Part shown: positions 19,890 through 30,129 of the stretch, one piece after another
Position numbering within the stretch: the first letter of the stretch is position 1
Layout of the letters: each line of letters opens with the position of its first letter
Assembly: GCF_905220365.1 (NCBI RefSeq)
Contig: NC_061153.1
Coordinates: 8,390,001-8,454,000, forward strand
From: Vanessa cardui
Taxonomy: Eukaryota; Arthropoda; Insecta; Lepidoptera; Nymphalidae
Direction of reading: 5' to 3'
DNA length: 64,000 bases
The notes under the pieces: model-generated
Database searches by the model: none
The model's input: only the letters and a program-made list of their open reading frames with translations
What the model was told of the DNA's origin: nothing
Made by a program: the position numbers and the translations under genes

Positions 19890-22364
19890 ACATACATATA
19901 TACACATACATACACATACATATACACATAATTATACATTTATTAGTGCAATTCTAGCTGTATATTAAATAAATATGTTTTGTATTTGATATTGAATGTT
20001 TTTACGGACTTCAGGATCCGAAGCGGAGGGGGGATGTTGTTCCAAAACTTCGTTGCCGCTGAATGCTGCTGTGCGGTGAGCCGGCACGTTCAGCATATAA
20101 GAAGACGCTCTCGTTTGGTAACTTATATTACTTTCGTGGGCCCAACTTAGTTTGCTGTACAAATATATAGGCGTTTTATTTTTAATAATACCAAATAACA
20201 AGGTGGCAAAGTGTAATTGTCTGCGGTATTCCATCTTCGCCATTCGGGCACTGTTGATATATGGAGTAATATGTGCGCTAGGCGGTATTTTGTAGCAGTA
20301 CCTAATACATGCATTCTGTATACGCTGAATAAGATTTTTTGTGCGAGCGAGCAGTCTGGGCCCGATGACCGAATCAGCATAATTAAACTTTAAAAGAACT
20401 AGAGTGTCAAATAACTTTATACGCAAATCCTTACTTAGAACATCTCGGATCTGATATAAAACTTTTAATCTATAGAAACAATTGCGAGCTGTATTTATAG
20501 TGTGTTTTTCAAAGGTTAATCGCTCGTCGATCAACAAGCCCAACTTCTCGCTTCTGTGACTCGTTCTATTCTCTCGCCTTTAATATGCACAAATGGGTTT
20601 AGGTCATTAATTAGATTCACCTGGTTTCTTGTTCCTAATAATATATATTTAGTCTTGCTCGGATTTAAAATAAGACTTTGTGAATCTGACCATTTTGAAA
20701 TGCGCTGAAGATCGTCATTTAAATTTTGTATAGTTCATTTTTTTCTGAGTTTTTAAATGATATGTAAATTTGTATATCGTCAGCATATATGTGATATTTA
20801 CAATGTTTTATACTTTTCACTATATCGGCACAGTATAGCGCAAAAATGACAGGCCCTAATATTGATCCTTGAGGAACACCCCTGGTAACGGAGCAACAAT
20901 CAGAGAGAGCTCTTGACCCATCCTCATTTATTACTTCTACAATTTGCTTACGATTTCCTATATAACTCGAAAAACACTTAATTGTGTCAAGACTGAACCC
21001 GTAATATTTTAATTTAGATAATAGTAATGACCTATTGATTGTGTCAAAGGCACGCGAGAAATCCAATAAAATAACGTGACGTTTTCCCTCCTCCCTCGCC
21101 TTATAGAACAATAGGCGATTAACGCAGGTCAGATGTTCATTAATGTAGACTTGCAAGGGATTGCCGTCAGTGACACCTGTAGTATCGGTCCCGCGTCGCA
21201 CGCGCGCCGCCTTTATGATGTCGTCGCGAAGAGACCGTCGCGCTAATCGCAACGATCACCGGCCGCGGGCGACTACGCTCTTCATTCGACGTCAACAGGC
21301 GATGTGGGCCGACGCGCTCGGCGCTTACTATATCGCGGGAGTCCAGAGCCATACCCAACTTACTTACACTAGCAATGGCTTGTGTTAGATGCAAAACATT
21401 CTCTCCACTCCGTTCTGCCACACCCGTTATTTGTACATCATTTAATAGTGTATTTTGTTCTCTGTCATTGATGTCTGCTTTCAACTGTATGATAATATCA
21501 TGTAAATTTTCGTCTTTGCTGACACCAGAACTGGAGAATTTTTCTTCTAAAGAGGTCATGCGCTCTTCCACATTATCAACCCTTCTATTGATTTCAACCA
21601 CATTTTCGTTCATTCTTGCTAATTCTAACCTGAATGAAGTCATCTCCCGCGTGACAGATATTAATTCCATCCTGAGAAGCTTCATCTCCTTAGCTAAGGA
21701 TAATTCCGATGTCTTCTGATCTTTTCTGTAGAGTTAGCGTCTATAAATATATCCGAGGGCGATTCAGTATTTACCGGGGACTTATTCTTATATTCCGGTC
21801 CGCGGCAACCTCGGCATGTCCAGCGCGCGGGGAGGCGGGAGTCAGGGCTGATGTTGACGCATGGAATACTGCATTGCACTTATTGCATTTTGCGCCATCT
21901 GTAGGCGACAAGAACTTGCCGCATTGATTGCATTTGTTGGCCATTTTGCATACAACGTAATAACTAACGTCTCCGATAGATGTCACCAAAAAAAAAAATT
22001 TTATGTAATATTAATTAACGAAATGAAATATTGTTATAGTAATATAATTATTAAATGTAAGTAATAATAGTCACTAATAATGTTTATGTATTTAAACAGA
22101 CGAGATAATTATAATGTAAACTGAATAAAACTAAAAAATATTTGTTGTTTTATTTGTGTGGGTACATACGCGTCAGCTGATCCAATTAGCTGATTAACGA
22201 AGCACAAAAATCACTATATTTGTAAGTTTTATCCGTGTAATTTTATTCTCACTTACAGACTGTTTACTGACCTAAAGTTTTTTTAGAACTTTTTGTCGAT
22301 TTCGCCAGGTTTTACTATTTTTAACTTAGTAAATTAATAAGACACACTCGTCGCCGCCAAACGT
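19890..22364 (-). mobile_element. LINE D2, deletion derivative with ORF1 fused to RT
   Basis: Same family as D1 and D3, read on the minus strand: 5' UTR from 22364, ORF1 from 21944, then a direct in-frame jump near 21075 from the ORF1 C-terminal domain into the reverse transcriptase. The RT C-terminus ends near 19965, followed by AATAAA and a CATACA microsatellite. The endonuclease and the ORF1-ORF2 spacer are missing. Everything upstream of 21075 is mirrored in D3 across the centre of the 21.1-25.5 kb inverted repeat. Confidence 0.75.
19965..21944 (-). pseudogene. LINE D2 chimeric ORF1-reverse transcriptase
   Basis: In order: a PHD-type finger (CNQCGKF at 21944 on), a coiled-coil block (21685 on), the FP25K-like block from 21252 (VYINEHLTCVNRLLFYKARE), and then at GKRH an immediate switch to VILLDFSRAFDTINRSLLL of the reverse transcriptase. 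That continues through GVPQGSILGPVIF and the catalytic YADDIQIY. After a frame break near 20719 the RT thumb and C-terminus follow (20543-19965). Frameshifts at about 21880, 21690 and 21250 are shared with D3. The chimera lacks an endonuclease. Confidence 0.7.
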
Positions 22365-22488
22365 CGGTGCTTTACTGTGCGGATATAGTTGAAAATATAA
22401 AACTTGGCCAGTCCGCACATATTCGCGCAATTACTAGAAAAAGTGTTATTTTATTATTAATATCATCATGCCGAAAAGGAAGCGTTCG
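21075..22488. repeat. Left arm of a 1.4-kb inverted repeat
   Basis: This stretch is the reverse complement of 24126-25538. I compared several blocks by eye and found almost no differences: one base in a homopolymer and one substitution near 22065. The arm carries the front of a LINE D copy and, at its inner end, about 120 bases up to ATGCCGAAAAGGAAGCG of the DIRS gag. Confidence 0.85.
22365..22467 (+). other. Leader before DIRS gag, with a LINE RT-like scrap
   Basis: Between the LINE D2 start and the DIRS gag ATG lie about 100 bases. Part of it, read on the plus strand, encodes LYCADIVENIK, close to LYCADIVKSIK of the LINE D reverse transcriptase near 20830. The same segment appears inverted at 24147-24249. 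Its role is unknown. Confidence 0.4.
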
Positions 22489-22609
22489 GACAGTGATTCT
22501 ATTGATCACCTAAAGAAAAAATTAAAAAAGTTAGAAAAGAAGACAAAGTGAAAAAGTCGCATATCATCATCAAGTTCGGAATCCTCGACAAGATCACAGG
22601 AACCACAAG

Positions 22610-22912
22610 GTATAGTTATAAGTTTCTTAAGGTTAACGTTTCAACGAATCGAGTTGTTACTTACCTGTAAATCATTTGAGACTCACGTCACAACGATTCG
22701 AGGTGTGACTTGTCTTGATAATAAATGTGGGTTCACGGTACAGCGCTTTGAGATGTATCTTACCCGTCATTATCGCATTACAATATAATTATTTTAATGC
22801 CTAATTACTTGACCTACTTTTCATTGTTTGTTCGTACATTTATTAGTACAAACTAGACACAAATAATACAGTAATGTAGGTAGGTAGTAATAGCCGGAAT
22901 ATTAAATTCCAG
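22610..22912 (+). other. Intron-like interval in DIRS gag
   Basis: CACAAG/GTATAG at 22610 and TTCCAG/GTGACC at 22912 would join the two gag blocks in frame (QEPQ to GDLIESEF). The interval has stops in all frames that I checked and contains the hairpin array at 22638-22759. It may be a true spliceosomal intron or an insertion that happens to have such ends. Confidence 0.4.
22638..22759. repeat. Array of three 8-7-8 imperfect palindromes, period 50 bp
   Basis: Three 23-base units lie at 22638-22660, 22687-22709 and 22737-22759. Each has two 8-base arms around a 7-base centre: GAATCGA, GATTCGA and GCTTTGA. Arm pairing is 6, 7 and 6 of 8 (the third plus one wobble). The arms differ between units while pairing is largely kept. 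Confidence 0.6.
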
Positions 22913-23699
22913 GTGACCTTATTGAATCCGAATTTATCGAAAATTTGACACGAGAAACCGAGCCCGATGCGAATATGACATCTGACATTCTTGAGTCGCA
23001 AATTGATGTCGAGGATGTGACGATGCCGGAGGCAACGCAGTCGATGCCCCCGCCCGTTACAACATCGACACTGCCCTCTGTCGTCACGGCTGTGGTTACG
23101 ACGGAGACAGAAGACACATCGGTCACGGAGTTAGATGAGGTAACCTTAGATATTTTGGGAGCAGATCCCTCAGCATCAAAATCCCGTGGATATAATATTC
23201 AAAAGGATTTGGCAATACGATATGCACATATTGTCACTTCGGGGTTAGACAAGGAATTACGTAAAGAACTTCTCGAAAAGTATTTACCACCCGGCAATTG
23301 TGCTTTGATATATGCACCTGTTTTAAATCCCGAAATAAAAGCTGCAGTGACAGATATTGTTATTAAGAGGGATAAGGCTGTTTTTGGTAAACAAAAACAG
23401 ACTGCATCTGCAATATCCGCAGTCAGTGAGGCAATCACTGTAATGTTGTCAAAAGACGACAAAGATCCAGTATTATTAAAGACCTTAATGGATACAGGTA
23501 GACTGTTGTGTGACACGCAATATAATGATTCGATAACAAGACGTAATTTTATTTTGGCAGTTCTAAAGAAAGAATTAAAAAATCAAATACAGCAGACGTA
23601 AGTTGATAAATTTCTGTTTGGTGAGGAATTACCAGAAACATTAAAAGCTGCAAAAGCGATTAATAAATCAGGTTCGGAATTAAAATCAACACCTCAACC

Positions 23700-24146
23700 A
23701 AAACCGGTTACGAACAAACTAAAACCGGGGCCTACAAAAAACAAAGTCATTAAAGGCTTGATCAAATTGAAAAATCTCTGTTTCAGTATAATTTTCGAGG
23801 TAGATGTACTATAATATTGGATAGGTGGAGATGAAAAAGGAATTTCATAACCAGTTATCCAAGAAAGTATGGTTCTATCAGATGTTATCTGTGACCACTG
23901 ATTATAGAAATGAGATAATTTACCAGAGTAGCGTACCGAGTCTAGCGGCGGCTGCTGAAGTGTATCTGCTGCGAGGGTCTCGACAAGTTCGACCGCTGAG
24001 ACTTTATCGCCGCAGGCTCCCTGGTCCTCAATGTCCCCGACGTTGATGTTTGGGGCGGCCTGCAACTCGGGGGCGGACCTTTCCAGTTTTTTGTAGGCCC
24101 CGGTTTTAGTTTGTTCTCGAACTCTCGAACGCTTCCTTTTCGGCAT
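23700..24146 (-). pseudogene. DIRS gag C-terminus and start of reverse transcriptase, inverted
   Basis: Read on the minus strand from 24146, the frame starts MPKRKRS like the gag on the plus strand. It then jumps to a gag C-terminal segment (in the next frame KLKPGPTKNWKGPPPS). It continues into RYSGKLSHFYNQWSQITSDR and ILSWITGYEIPF, the opening of a DIRS reverse transcriptase. The order on the minus strand is opposite to the gag at 22468-23745 and to the RT piece at 32331. This fits an inverted duplication rather than a normal element. Confidence 0.55.
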
Positions 24147-25538
24147 GATGATATTAATAATAAAATAACACTTTTTCTAGTAATTGCGCGAATATGTGCG
24201 GACTGGCCAAGTTTTATATTTTCAACTATATCCGCACAGTAAAGCACCGACGTTTGGCGGCGACGAGTGTGTCTTATTAATTTACTAAGTTAAAAATAGT
24301 AAAACCTGGCGAAATCGACAAAAAGTTCTAAAAAAACTTTAGGTCAGTAAACAGTCTGTAAGTGAGAATAAAATTACACGGATAAAACTTACAAATATAG
24401 TGATTTTTGTGCTTCGTTAATCAGCTAATTGGATCAGCTGACGCGTATGTACCCACACAAATAAAACAACAAATATTTTTTAGTTTTATTCAGTTTACAT
24501 TATAATTATCTCGTCTGTTTAAATACATAAACATTATTAGTGACTATTATTACCTACATTTAATAATTATATTACTATAACAATATTTCATTTCGTTAAT
24601 TAATATTACATAATTTTTTTTTTTTGGTGACATCTATCGGAGACGTTAGTTATTACGTTGTATGCAAAATGGCCAACAAATGCAATCAATGCGGCAAGTT
24701 CTTGTCGCCTACAGATGGCGCAAAATGCAATAAGTGCAATGCAGTATTCCATGCGTCAACATCAGCCCTGACTCCCGCCTCCCCGCGCGCTGGACATGCC
24801 GAGGTTGCCGCGGACCGGAATATAAGAATAAGTCCCCGGTAAATACTGAATCGCCCTCGGATATATTTATAGACGCTAACTCTACAGAAAAGATCAGAAG
24901 ACATCGGAATTATCCTTAGCTAAGGAGATGAAGCTTCTCAGGATGGAATTAATATCTGTCACGCGGGAGATGACTTCATTCAGGTTAGAATTAGCAAGAA
25001 TGAACGAAAATGTGGTTGAAATCAATAGAAGGGTTGATAATGTGGAAGAGCGCATGACCTCTTTAGAAGAAAAATTCTCCAGTTCTGGTGTCAGCAAAGA
25101 CGAAAATTTACATGATATTATCATACAGTTGAAAGCAGACATCAATGACAGAGAACAAAATACACTATTAAATGATGTACAAATAACGGGTGTGGCAGAA
25201 CGGAGTGGAGAGAATGTTTTGCATCTAACACAAGCCATTGCTAGTGTAAGTAAGTTGGGTATGGCTCTGGACTCCCGCGATATAGTAAGCGCCGAGCGCG
25301 TCGGCCCACATCGCCTGTTGACGTCGAATGAAGAGCGTAGTCGCCCGCGGCCGGTGATCGTTGCGATTAGCGCGACGGTCTCTTCGCGACGACATCATAA
25401 AGGCGGCGCGCGTGCGACGCGGGACCGATACTACAGGTGTCACTGACGGCAATCCCTTGCAAGTCTACATTAATGAACATCTGACCTGCGTTAATCGCCT
25501 ATTGTTCTATAAGGCGAGGGAGGAGGGAAAACGTCACG
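24126..25538. repeat. Right arm of a 1.4-kb inverted repeat
   Basis: Mirror copy of 21075-22488, with a 1.6-kb spacer between the arms that contains DIRS sequence. Both arms share the same frameshifts in the LINE ORF1, so they descend from one duplication and not from two insertions. Confidence 0.85.
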
Positions 25539-25654
25539 GCTGGCGCTTTGTATGGACGCGGGAGGGGAGAATTCACATGCGACGCGAGACGGATACAGCA
25601 GTACAGCGTATTAGAACAGAAAACGATTTAATTAAAATTTTTGGCTCAAAATAG
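24669..25654 (+). pseudogene. LINE D3 ORF1: PHD-type finger and FP25K-like domain
   Basis: The blocks match D1 ORF1: MANKCNQCGKFLSPTDGAKC, then a frame break near 24750, a coiled-coil block with RVDNVEERMTSLEEKF (24928 on), a break near 25370, and the C-terminal block 25361-25654 with VYINEHLTCVNRLLFYKARE and WRFVWTREGRIHMRRETD. The last block ends IKIFGSK, like IFGLK of D1. No AT-rich insert is present here, so D3 shows what D1 lost. In this family ORF1 would bind element RNA. Confidence 0.75.
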
Positions 25655-25947
25655 TTTTGAATTTTAATAATAGTATAAGATTTGTGTATTTTTATTATAA
25701 CTCTTGTTTTGTAAAATTTCGAATATTGATGAGAACTGCATATAACCTATGTAAAATTAAATTACAGACCTTTATTGTTATAATTCTCTGTACACCTTGT
25801 AACATCTGTAATTATGTATTTTCGTTAGGTCTTTATAATAGTAAAAATTATTACCACTTAGTAATGTGCTCTATAAGATGTAATGACGTGTCCCCGGTCT
25901 TCAAAACATTTTTATTAATAATGAGCGAACCTAATATAGAACATATA

Positions 25948-26030
25948 CAGGGTTATTTGTAAAACATTAACAACCTCGCAGGGCTAGATTAAGAACATCA
26001 TAAATAACAACTTTTGTTTTATGACCTTGA
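25948..26030 (+). repeat. Left terminal inverted repeat of the DD41D transposon
   Basis: Matches the reverse complement of 31502-31584 with two differences; begins CAGGG after TATA. Confidence 0.85.
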
Positions 26031-26154
26031 ACAAAACTAAATATTTTTTCCAAAAAAACATTTCCAAGTTTTTGTTGCACTCTCTAACATTTCAATATCC
26101 TTCCGTGTTGCGTCATTCATATTTAATAATAATAGTAAAAACCCTCAACGTAAT

Positions 26155-26253
26155 CACGTGACTGGCTCGCTATTGGCCAGCGGTTTTCGGAAAGCGCGTA
26201 GAAGGGTTTCGCGCCGCCCACACGCTTCGCTATACGTCTTCGTATTATCAGTT
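26155..26253 (+). promoter_or_regulatory. CpG-rich promoter-like segment inside the transposon
   Basis: An E-box CACGTG at 26155, an inverted CCAAT box (ATTGG) at 26172 and an arthropod initiator TCAGTT at 26248 lie in a CpG-rich island within AT-rich DNA. About 70 bases after the initiator stands an ATG. The layout is that of an insect gene promoter. No transcription can be shown from sequence alone. Confidence 0.45.
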
Positions 26254-26318
26254 TAACTGACACAGCGACGCGCAAATGTTTGCAGGATGTAACAGATTTT
26301 GTTCCTCTCGTGGCTACG

Positions 26319-26444
26319 ATGACGAATGTTTATCATAGTGTGAATGTTTGTATTTTATGTTTACGTCCGGAATTAGGATTCCCGGAAATTTTTACTCTGA
26401 AGTGCCGAGCAAAAAGTGATGTTCAGTCTCATGTTCCAATTTAA
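26319..26444 (+). CDS. Short CxxC peptide, possible ZAD-type first exon
   Basis: The ATG at 26319 opens 41 codons containing VCILCLRPELGFPEIF, which resembles the start of the ZAD zinc-binding domain of insect C2H2 zinc-finger proteins (Cys-x2-Cys-Leu, then IF). A GT at 26416 could be a weak splice donor, so the exon may end there rather than at the TAA at 26442. I found no convincing second exon downstream. It could be a captured host first exon or chance; the promoter-like segment just upstream favours the former. Confidence 0.35.
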   Translation: MTNVYHSVNVCILCLRPELGFPEIFTLKCRAKSDVQSHVPI

Positions 26445-26875
26445 ACACTTGACTAATTAATTTGCAAAAGATTATTTAGTTATTTGGTATTCGTATAACG
26501 TAGTAAAGTTAATTATTATTTTATACCTTTTCTTAAACTATGTACCTAATCTCCCGGATCCTATCTGATAATAGGATCCTCGACTCCTGATAATGAGACC
26601 GACTGTTAAGTATACTTTGAAATAAAAAAGAATTTTCATAATCGGTCAAACCGTCTTTGAGATTCCGTAACATACCTACCTACATAAAAAAGTCCCGACA
26701 AATTAAAAACCGCAATTTTAAGTCGTTTAAAAAAAGCTATAAAGCTAAATGAAAGTTAATTACGAACAAGAAAATAAATATTTCTCAATTTTAACAATCT
26801 AAGTTAAAATAAGGTACCTATTTAATTATTTATGAACAAAAGACAATATGATTATTATCAATACCTGATCTTTTT

Positions 26876-27570
26876 AGGGTTCCGTACGTCTGAATACAAA
26901 AACGGAACCCTTATAGGATCACTCGTGTGTCTGTCCGTCCGTCGCTTACAGTCAATTATCTCCGAATCTATTAGACCGATTAAGTTGAAATTTGGTACAC
27001 ATATCAATTCCTGTAACCCAAATATAGAGGTGTGACGTGAGCAGATGAAATCTGTATATGGGGGGTTATTTTTGGGGGGAAGGGGAAAATTAAAAAAAAA
27101 AATTCTGAAAACTGCATCGTGTGGCATATCAAATAAAAGGTCTTGTTGAGAAGATCTTAAATGTATTTTTTTGTAATTTTGAAATAAATAGTTTCCAAGT
27201 TATTCAAGAAAACAGACGAAAATTGACCATTACCCCCCCCCTATCTCCGAAACTACTGAACCTAAAATTTTGAAAAAAATACAGAAATTAGTTTTCTCCT
27301 TATAGATTATAGGAAAACCTATAAGAAGTCCATGATATTAAAATAACATGGTAAATCACTCAATATTGTGCGTACCAACTTACATTTGCAGGTGGAATGT
27401 GTGGGAAAACATATTTTTTAACTCCAATGTTAAGTTTTGTTGAATCGGTTTGTAGATGAATATTTAATGAAAAAAATAAGCCCACAATGAGCATTCTACG
27501 ACCAATATTTTAGGAGATATTAACATCGTACGGAACCCTCTTCACGCGAGTTCAACTCGCACTTGTCCCC
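26876..27570 (+). repeat. Lepidopteran AGGGTTCCGTA interspersed repeat
   Basis: It starts AGGGTTCCGTACG and closes CGTACGGAACCCT near 27535, followed by CACGCGAGTTCAACTCGCAC. The internal GTCTGTCCGTCCGTCGC is characteristic. I recognise this as a very common noncoding repeat in moths and butterflies. The terminal inversion suggests a DNA-transposon or Helitron-derived origin. No coding sequence. Confidence 0.7.
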
Positions 27571-30129
27571 TTTTTTTTAGTAAAACTGCTTGTACTACTA
27601 TTACTTTACTTTAATTTATCTTATTCAAGGTAAACTAATGAGTTATTTAATCGAACAATAACTAAAATCCGATAATCACAATAAATTAAAAACTTGTCAA
27701 CATTTGATCTGGCCGGCCTATCCATCAAAAGCCGTAATAATATTAATCGTGACTCATTATGTAGGTACATAGGTAAACCACAACGCCTTCATACTCCTAC
27801 TTATCAAAGCATAAAACTGACCGTATTAAAATGATAAAAGGTTAAATCGTTTTGTTTAGGCACACGGCATGTTTAGATGCCTAGGTACGTAATTTACGTG
27901 TATGACTAATGTATTCAACATTTAACTATTTCTATAAAGTAATATGACACACGAATCTATTAAACATTAAAAACAGGCCATCAACTTGAAATTCCGGCTA
28001 CCAGAACCAAGAATTAGAAGTGCATTTTAAAATTTTTTTTTTGGGAAGAAAGGAGTCAGTGTTATTAATTTACATTCAACAATAGAATAAAAACAAATAA
28101 GTTTTATCAAAACAAATTATTTTTCAGTTTCAAAATAGTAGGTATCTTTTCTATCCATCTATCAGAATCTTACTGTAAAGACAAGGCTGTATGGTCTAGT
28201 ATCATTGCCTATATCCAATCAAGATAAATTAAAATTAAACCCTGCAATGTGACATTTATGTATTTGTTTACAATTTTTTTGCAACTTTTCGGTCTTGTTT
28301 TACGAGTTTGTTTTATGAATCATTAGTTTTAGATTTAACAGTTTTTGCAACTTACTTTTAGTTGGACTACTATTTTGCGACATTGCTACTGACCATTGCA
28401 AATTGAAAGTTTAGTTCTTTCCACCATAAGACAATTAAAAGGAAATTAAATAGTAAGTATGTTTATTTCTCTGCTATGTTTTACATTTTTTAATGTAATC
28501 TTTTGTTGGGATATTTTTTAATATTAAAGTGTGGAAAATTTAATTCATTCTTTATACCTAAGTTACCTATGTAAAATTTTGCGTATTTTGTGATACAAGA
28601 TTAAATGTTGTCTGTTACTTTGCACCTCTGTACAGATGTGTACAAGACCTTGTTGATCTCCCTTAAACAATTTTAAATAAACCAATCTATTTAAAATTTT
28701 ATAAATGTCATACAATTTCTATTCTCTTGACAAAAATATTGAAGAGAAAGCTCATCTTTGTGCTCAACAGCTTTCTTTATTGTTATTTCCTATGGTTGTT
28801 ATTGGTATTCCTTTCTTTTAGTAAAATAAGTTTACATTACTAATACAAAGTAAAATTAAATTCTTAGAGGAAGCATAAATTAATAATGTTATTTTTGAAT
28901 TGATAAGACAAAAAAATTAACTAAATTATTAAGCATGTAATTTAACTATTTTTATTTTCTTTTAGTTTGGAATTGAATAGCAGCAGATGTATTTGCTTAG
29001 ATTTAAAATGTGAAAGTAAAGTCCTCATTTAAATAAAACTATTTTTATTTTGCATATGTAACTTTTTGGTATTGCTAATATTGCAATTAGAATTCAATCC
29101 AACGCCTCTGATGAAATGTTTGTTTTATGAATTCCACAATACATATTTCAGAATGGATTGTATTTTCTATCCAGTAAACTTCTGTTCTTTAATAAGTCTC
29201 ATAATCTCTACAGGTAGACAACTTATCAAAAGTTGTATATCAACCATGCTGGCAAAGAGCTGATCAGACCAGCTGGGATTGGGTACCTCAAGCGAGCTAG
29301 ACCAGGAAACTATCAAACCTTCCTGCAAATTTTCAGAGGAAAATCTCAATTGAACATCAATCATAAGAATAATAAAATTATTTTATTATACACAAAAGGC
29401 CTTGTTTTTTATTAATCTTGGTATTGTATGTCCCTATGGTATTTAGTAACTGTATTAATATGACTCAATATCTTTTATTCCTTTCTTCATCTAATTTGTT
29501 ATAATAATATTTTTGTATAATAAATTAAAAACTGAAATAATTTTTTTTTAAACAAAAAACAGACCTTAATTTAATAAGCTTTAATTTTTATGCTTAATAT
29601 TATTACATTCTTGTTAAATTTTACATTCAATTGTTTTTTTTTACAATTTATTATGAACAAACTTTATACAAAAAAACCTAAGGGCAATATTTTTATTATT
29701 CTGACTGCCTCATTTACAAAAAAAAATGCAAATATGAATTATACAATTAACTTAAAAAATATGATCTTAACTCTGTTAAACTGATTTCACGATGGAATTA
29801 GGATCTGGGTATAAAGATTCTTCTCAAGTTAAAAGACAAACTTAAGTTTTAGCTCATTGATTTTGTTTTAACAAATTAAAAATAAAACAAAAACATAATA
29901 AAATGATAGTATGGGTTTGGAACCACACACCATTTAGAATTGATAGTTTTATGGAGACCAGCTAGTTTGTGAGTATCGCGTTTAGGTAATGAGAATGACT
30001 TGTCTGTTTGAACGCTTAATTGATACTGACTTGCTTGCTTTTATATTTGCTTAGGAATGTGAAACATACAATGAAATTATGTTAATGTATTGGTGAACCT
30101 ATACAATGATGCTTATTTTAAATTAAATT
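27571..30129. other. AT-rich cargo without a recognised gene
   Basis: About 2.5 kb inside the transposon. Splice-acceptor-like spots occur (TTTTAG near 28967, CTCTACAG at 29215) and an AATAAA near 29518. The frame after 29215 gives VDNLSKVVYQPCWQRADQTS and then stops. I do not recognise it. It may be intron, exon and 3' UTR of the gene whose start is at 26319, but this is a guess. Confidence 0.3.

Larger units (their letters stand above)
22468..23810 (+). pseudogene. DIRS-type Gag-like protein, with an intron-like gap
   Basis: Starting at the ATG at 22468 (MPKRKRS, Lys- and Ser-rich, with an in-frame TGA near 22548), the frame runs to 22609. It resumes at 22913 and stays open to 23599. The second block has RGYNIQKDLAIRYAHIVTSG, DPVLLKTLMDTGRLLCDTQY and ITRRNFILAVL. 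After a stop codon it reads on as DKFLFGEELPETLKAAKAI, a pattern I associate with DIRS gag proteins. It is a nucleocapsid-like protein of tyrosine-recombinase retrotransposons. It breaks off near 23745, where the homologous C-terminal part continues on the opposite strand (24118 downward). Confidence 0.6.

Noticed and set aside
26832..27127. Small plus- and minus-strand frames near 27 kb
   Set aside because: They lie in the common noncoding AGGGTTCCGTA repeat.
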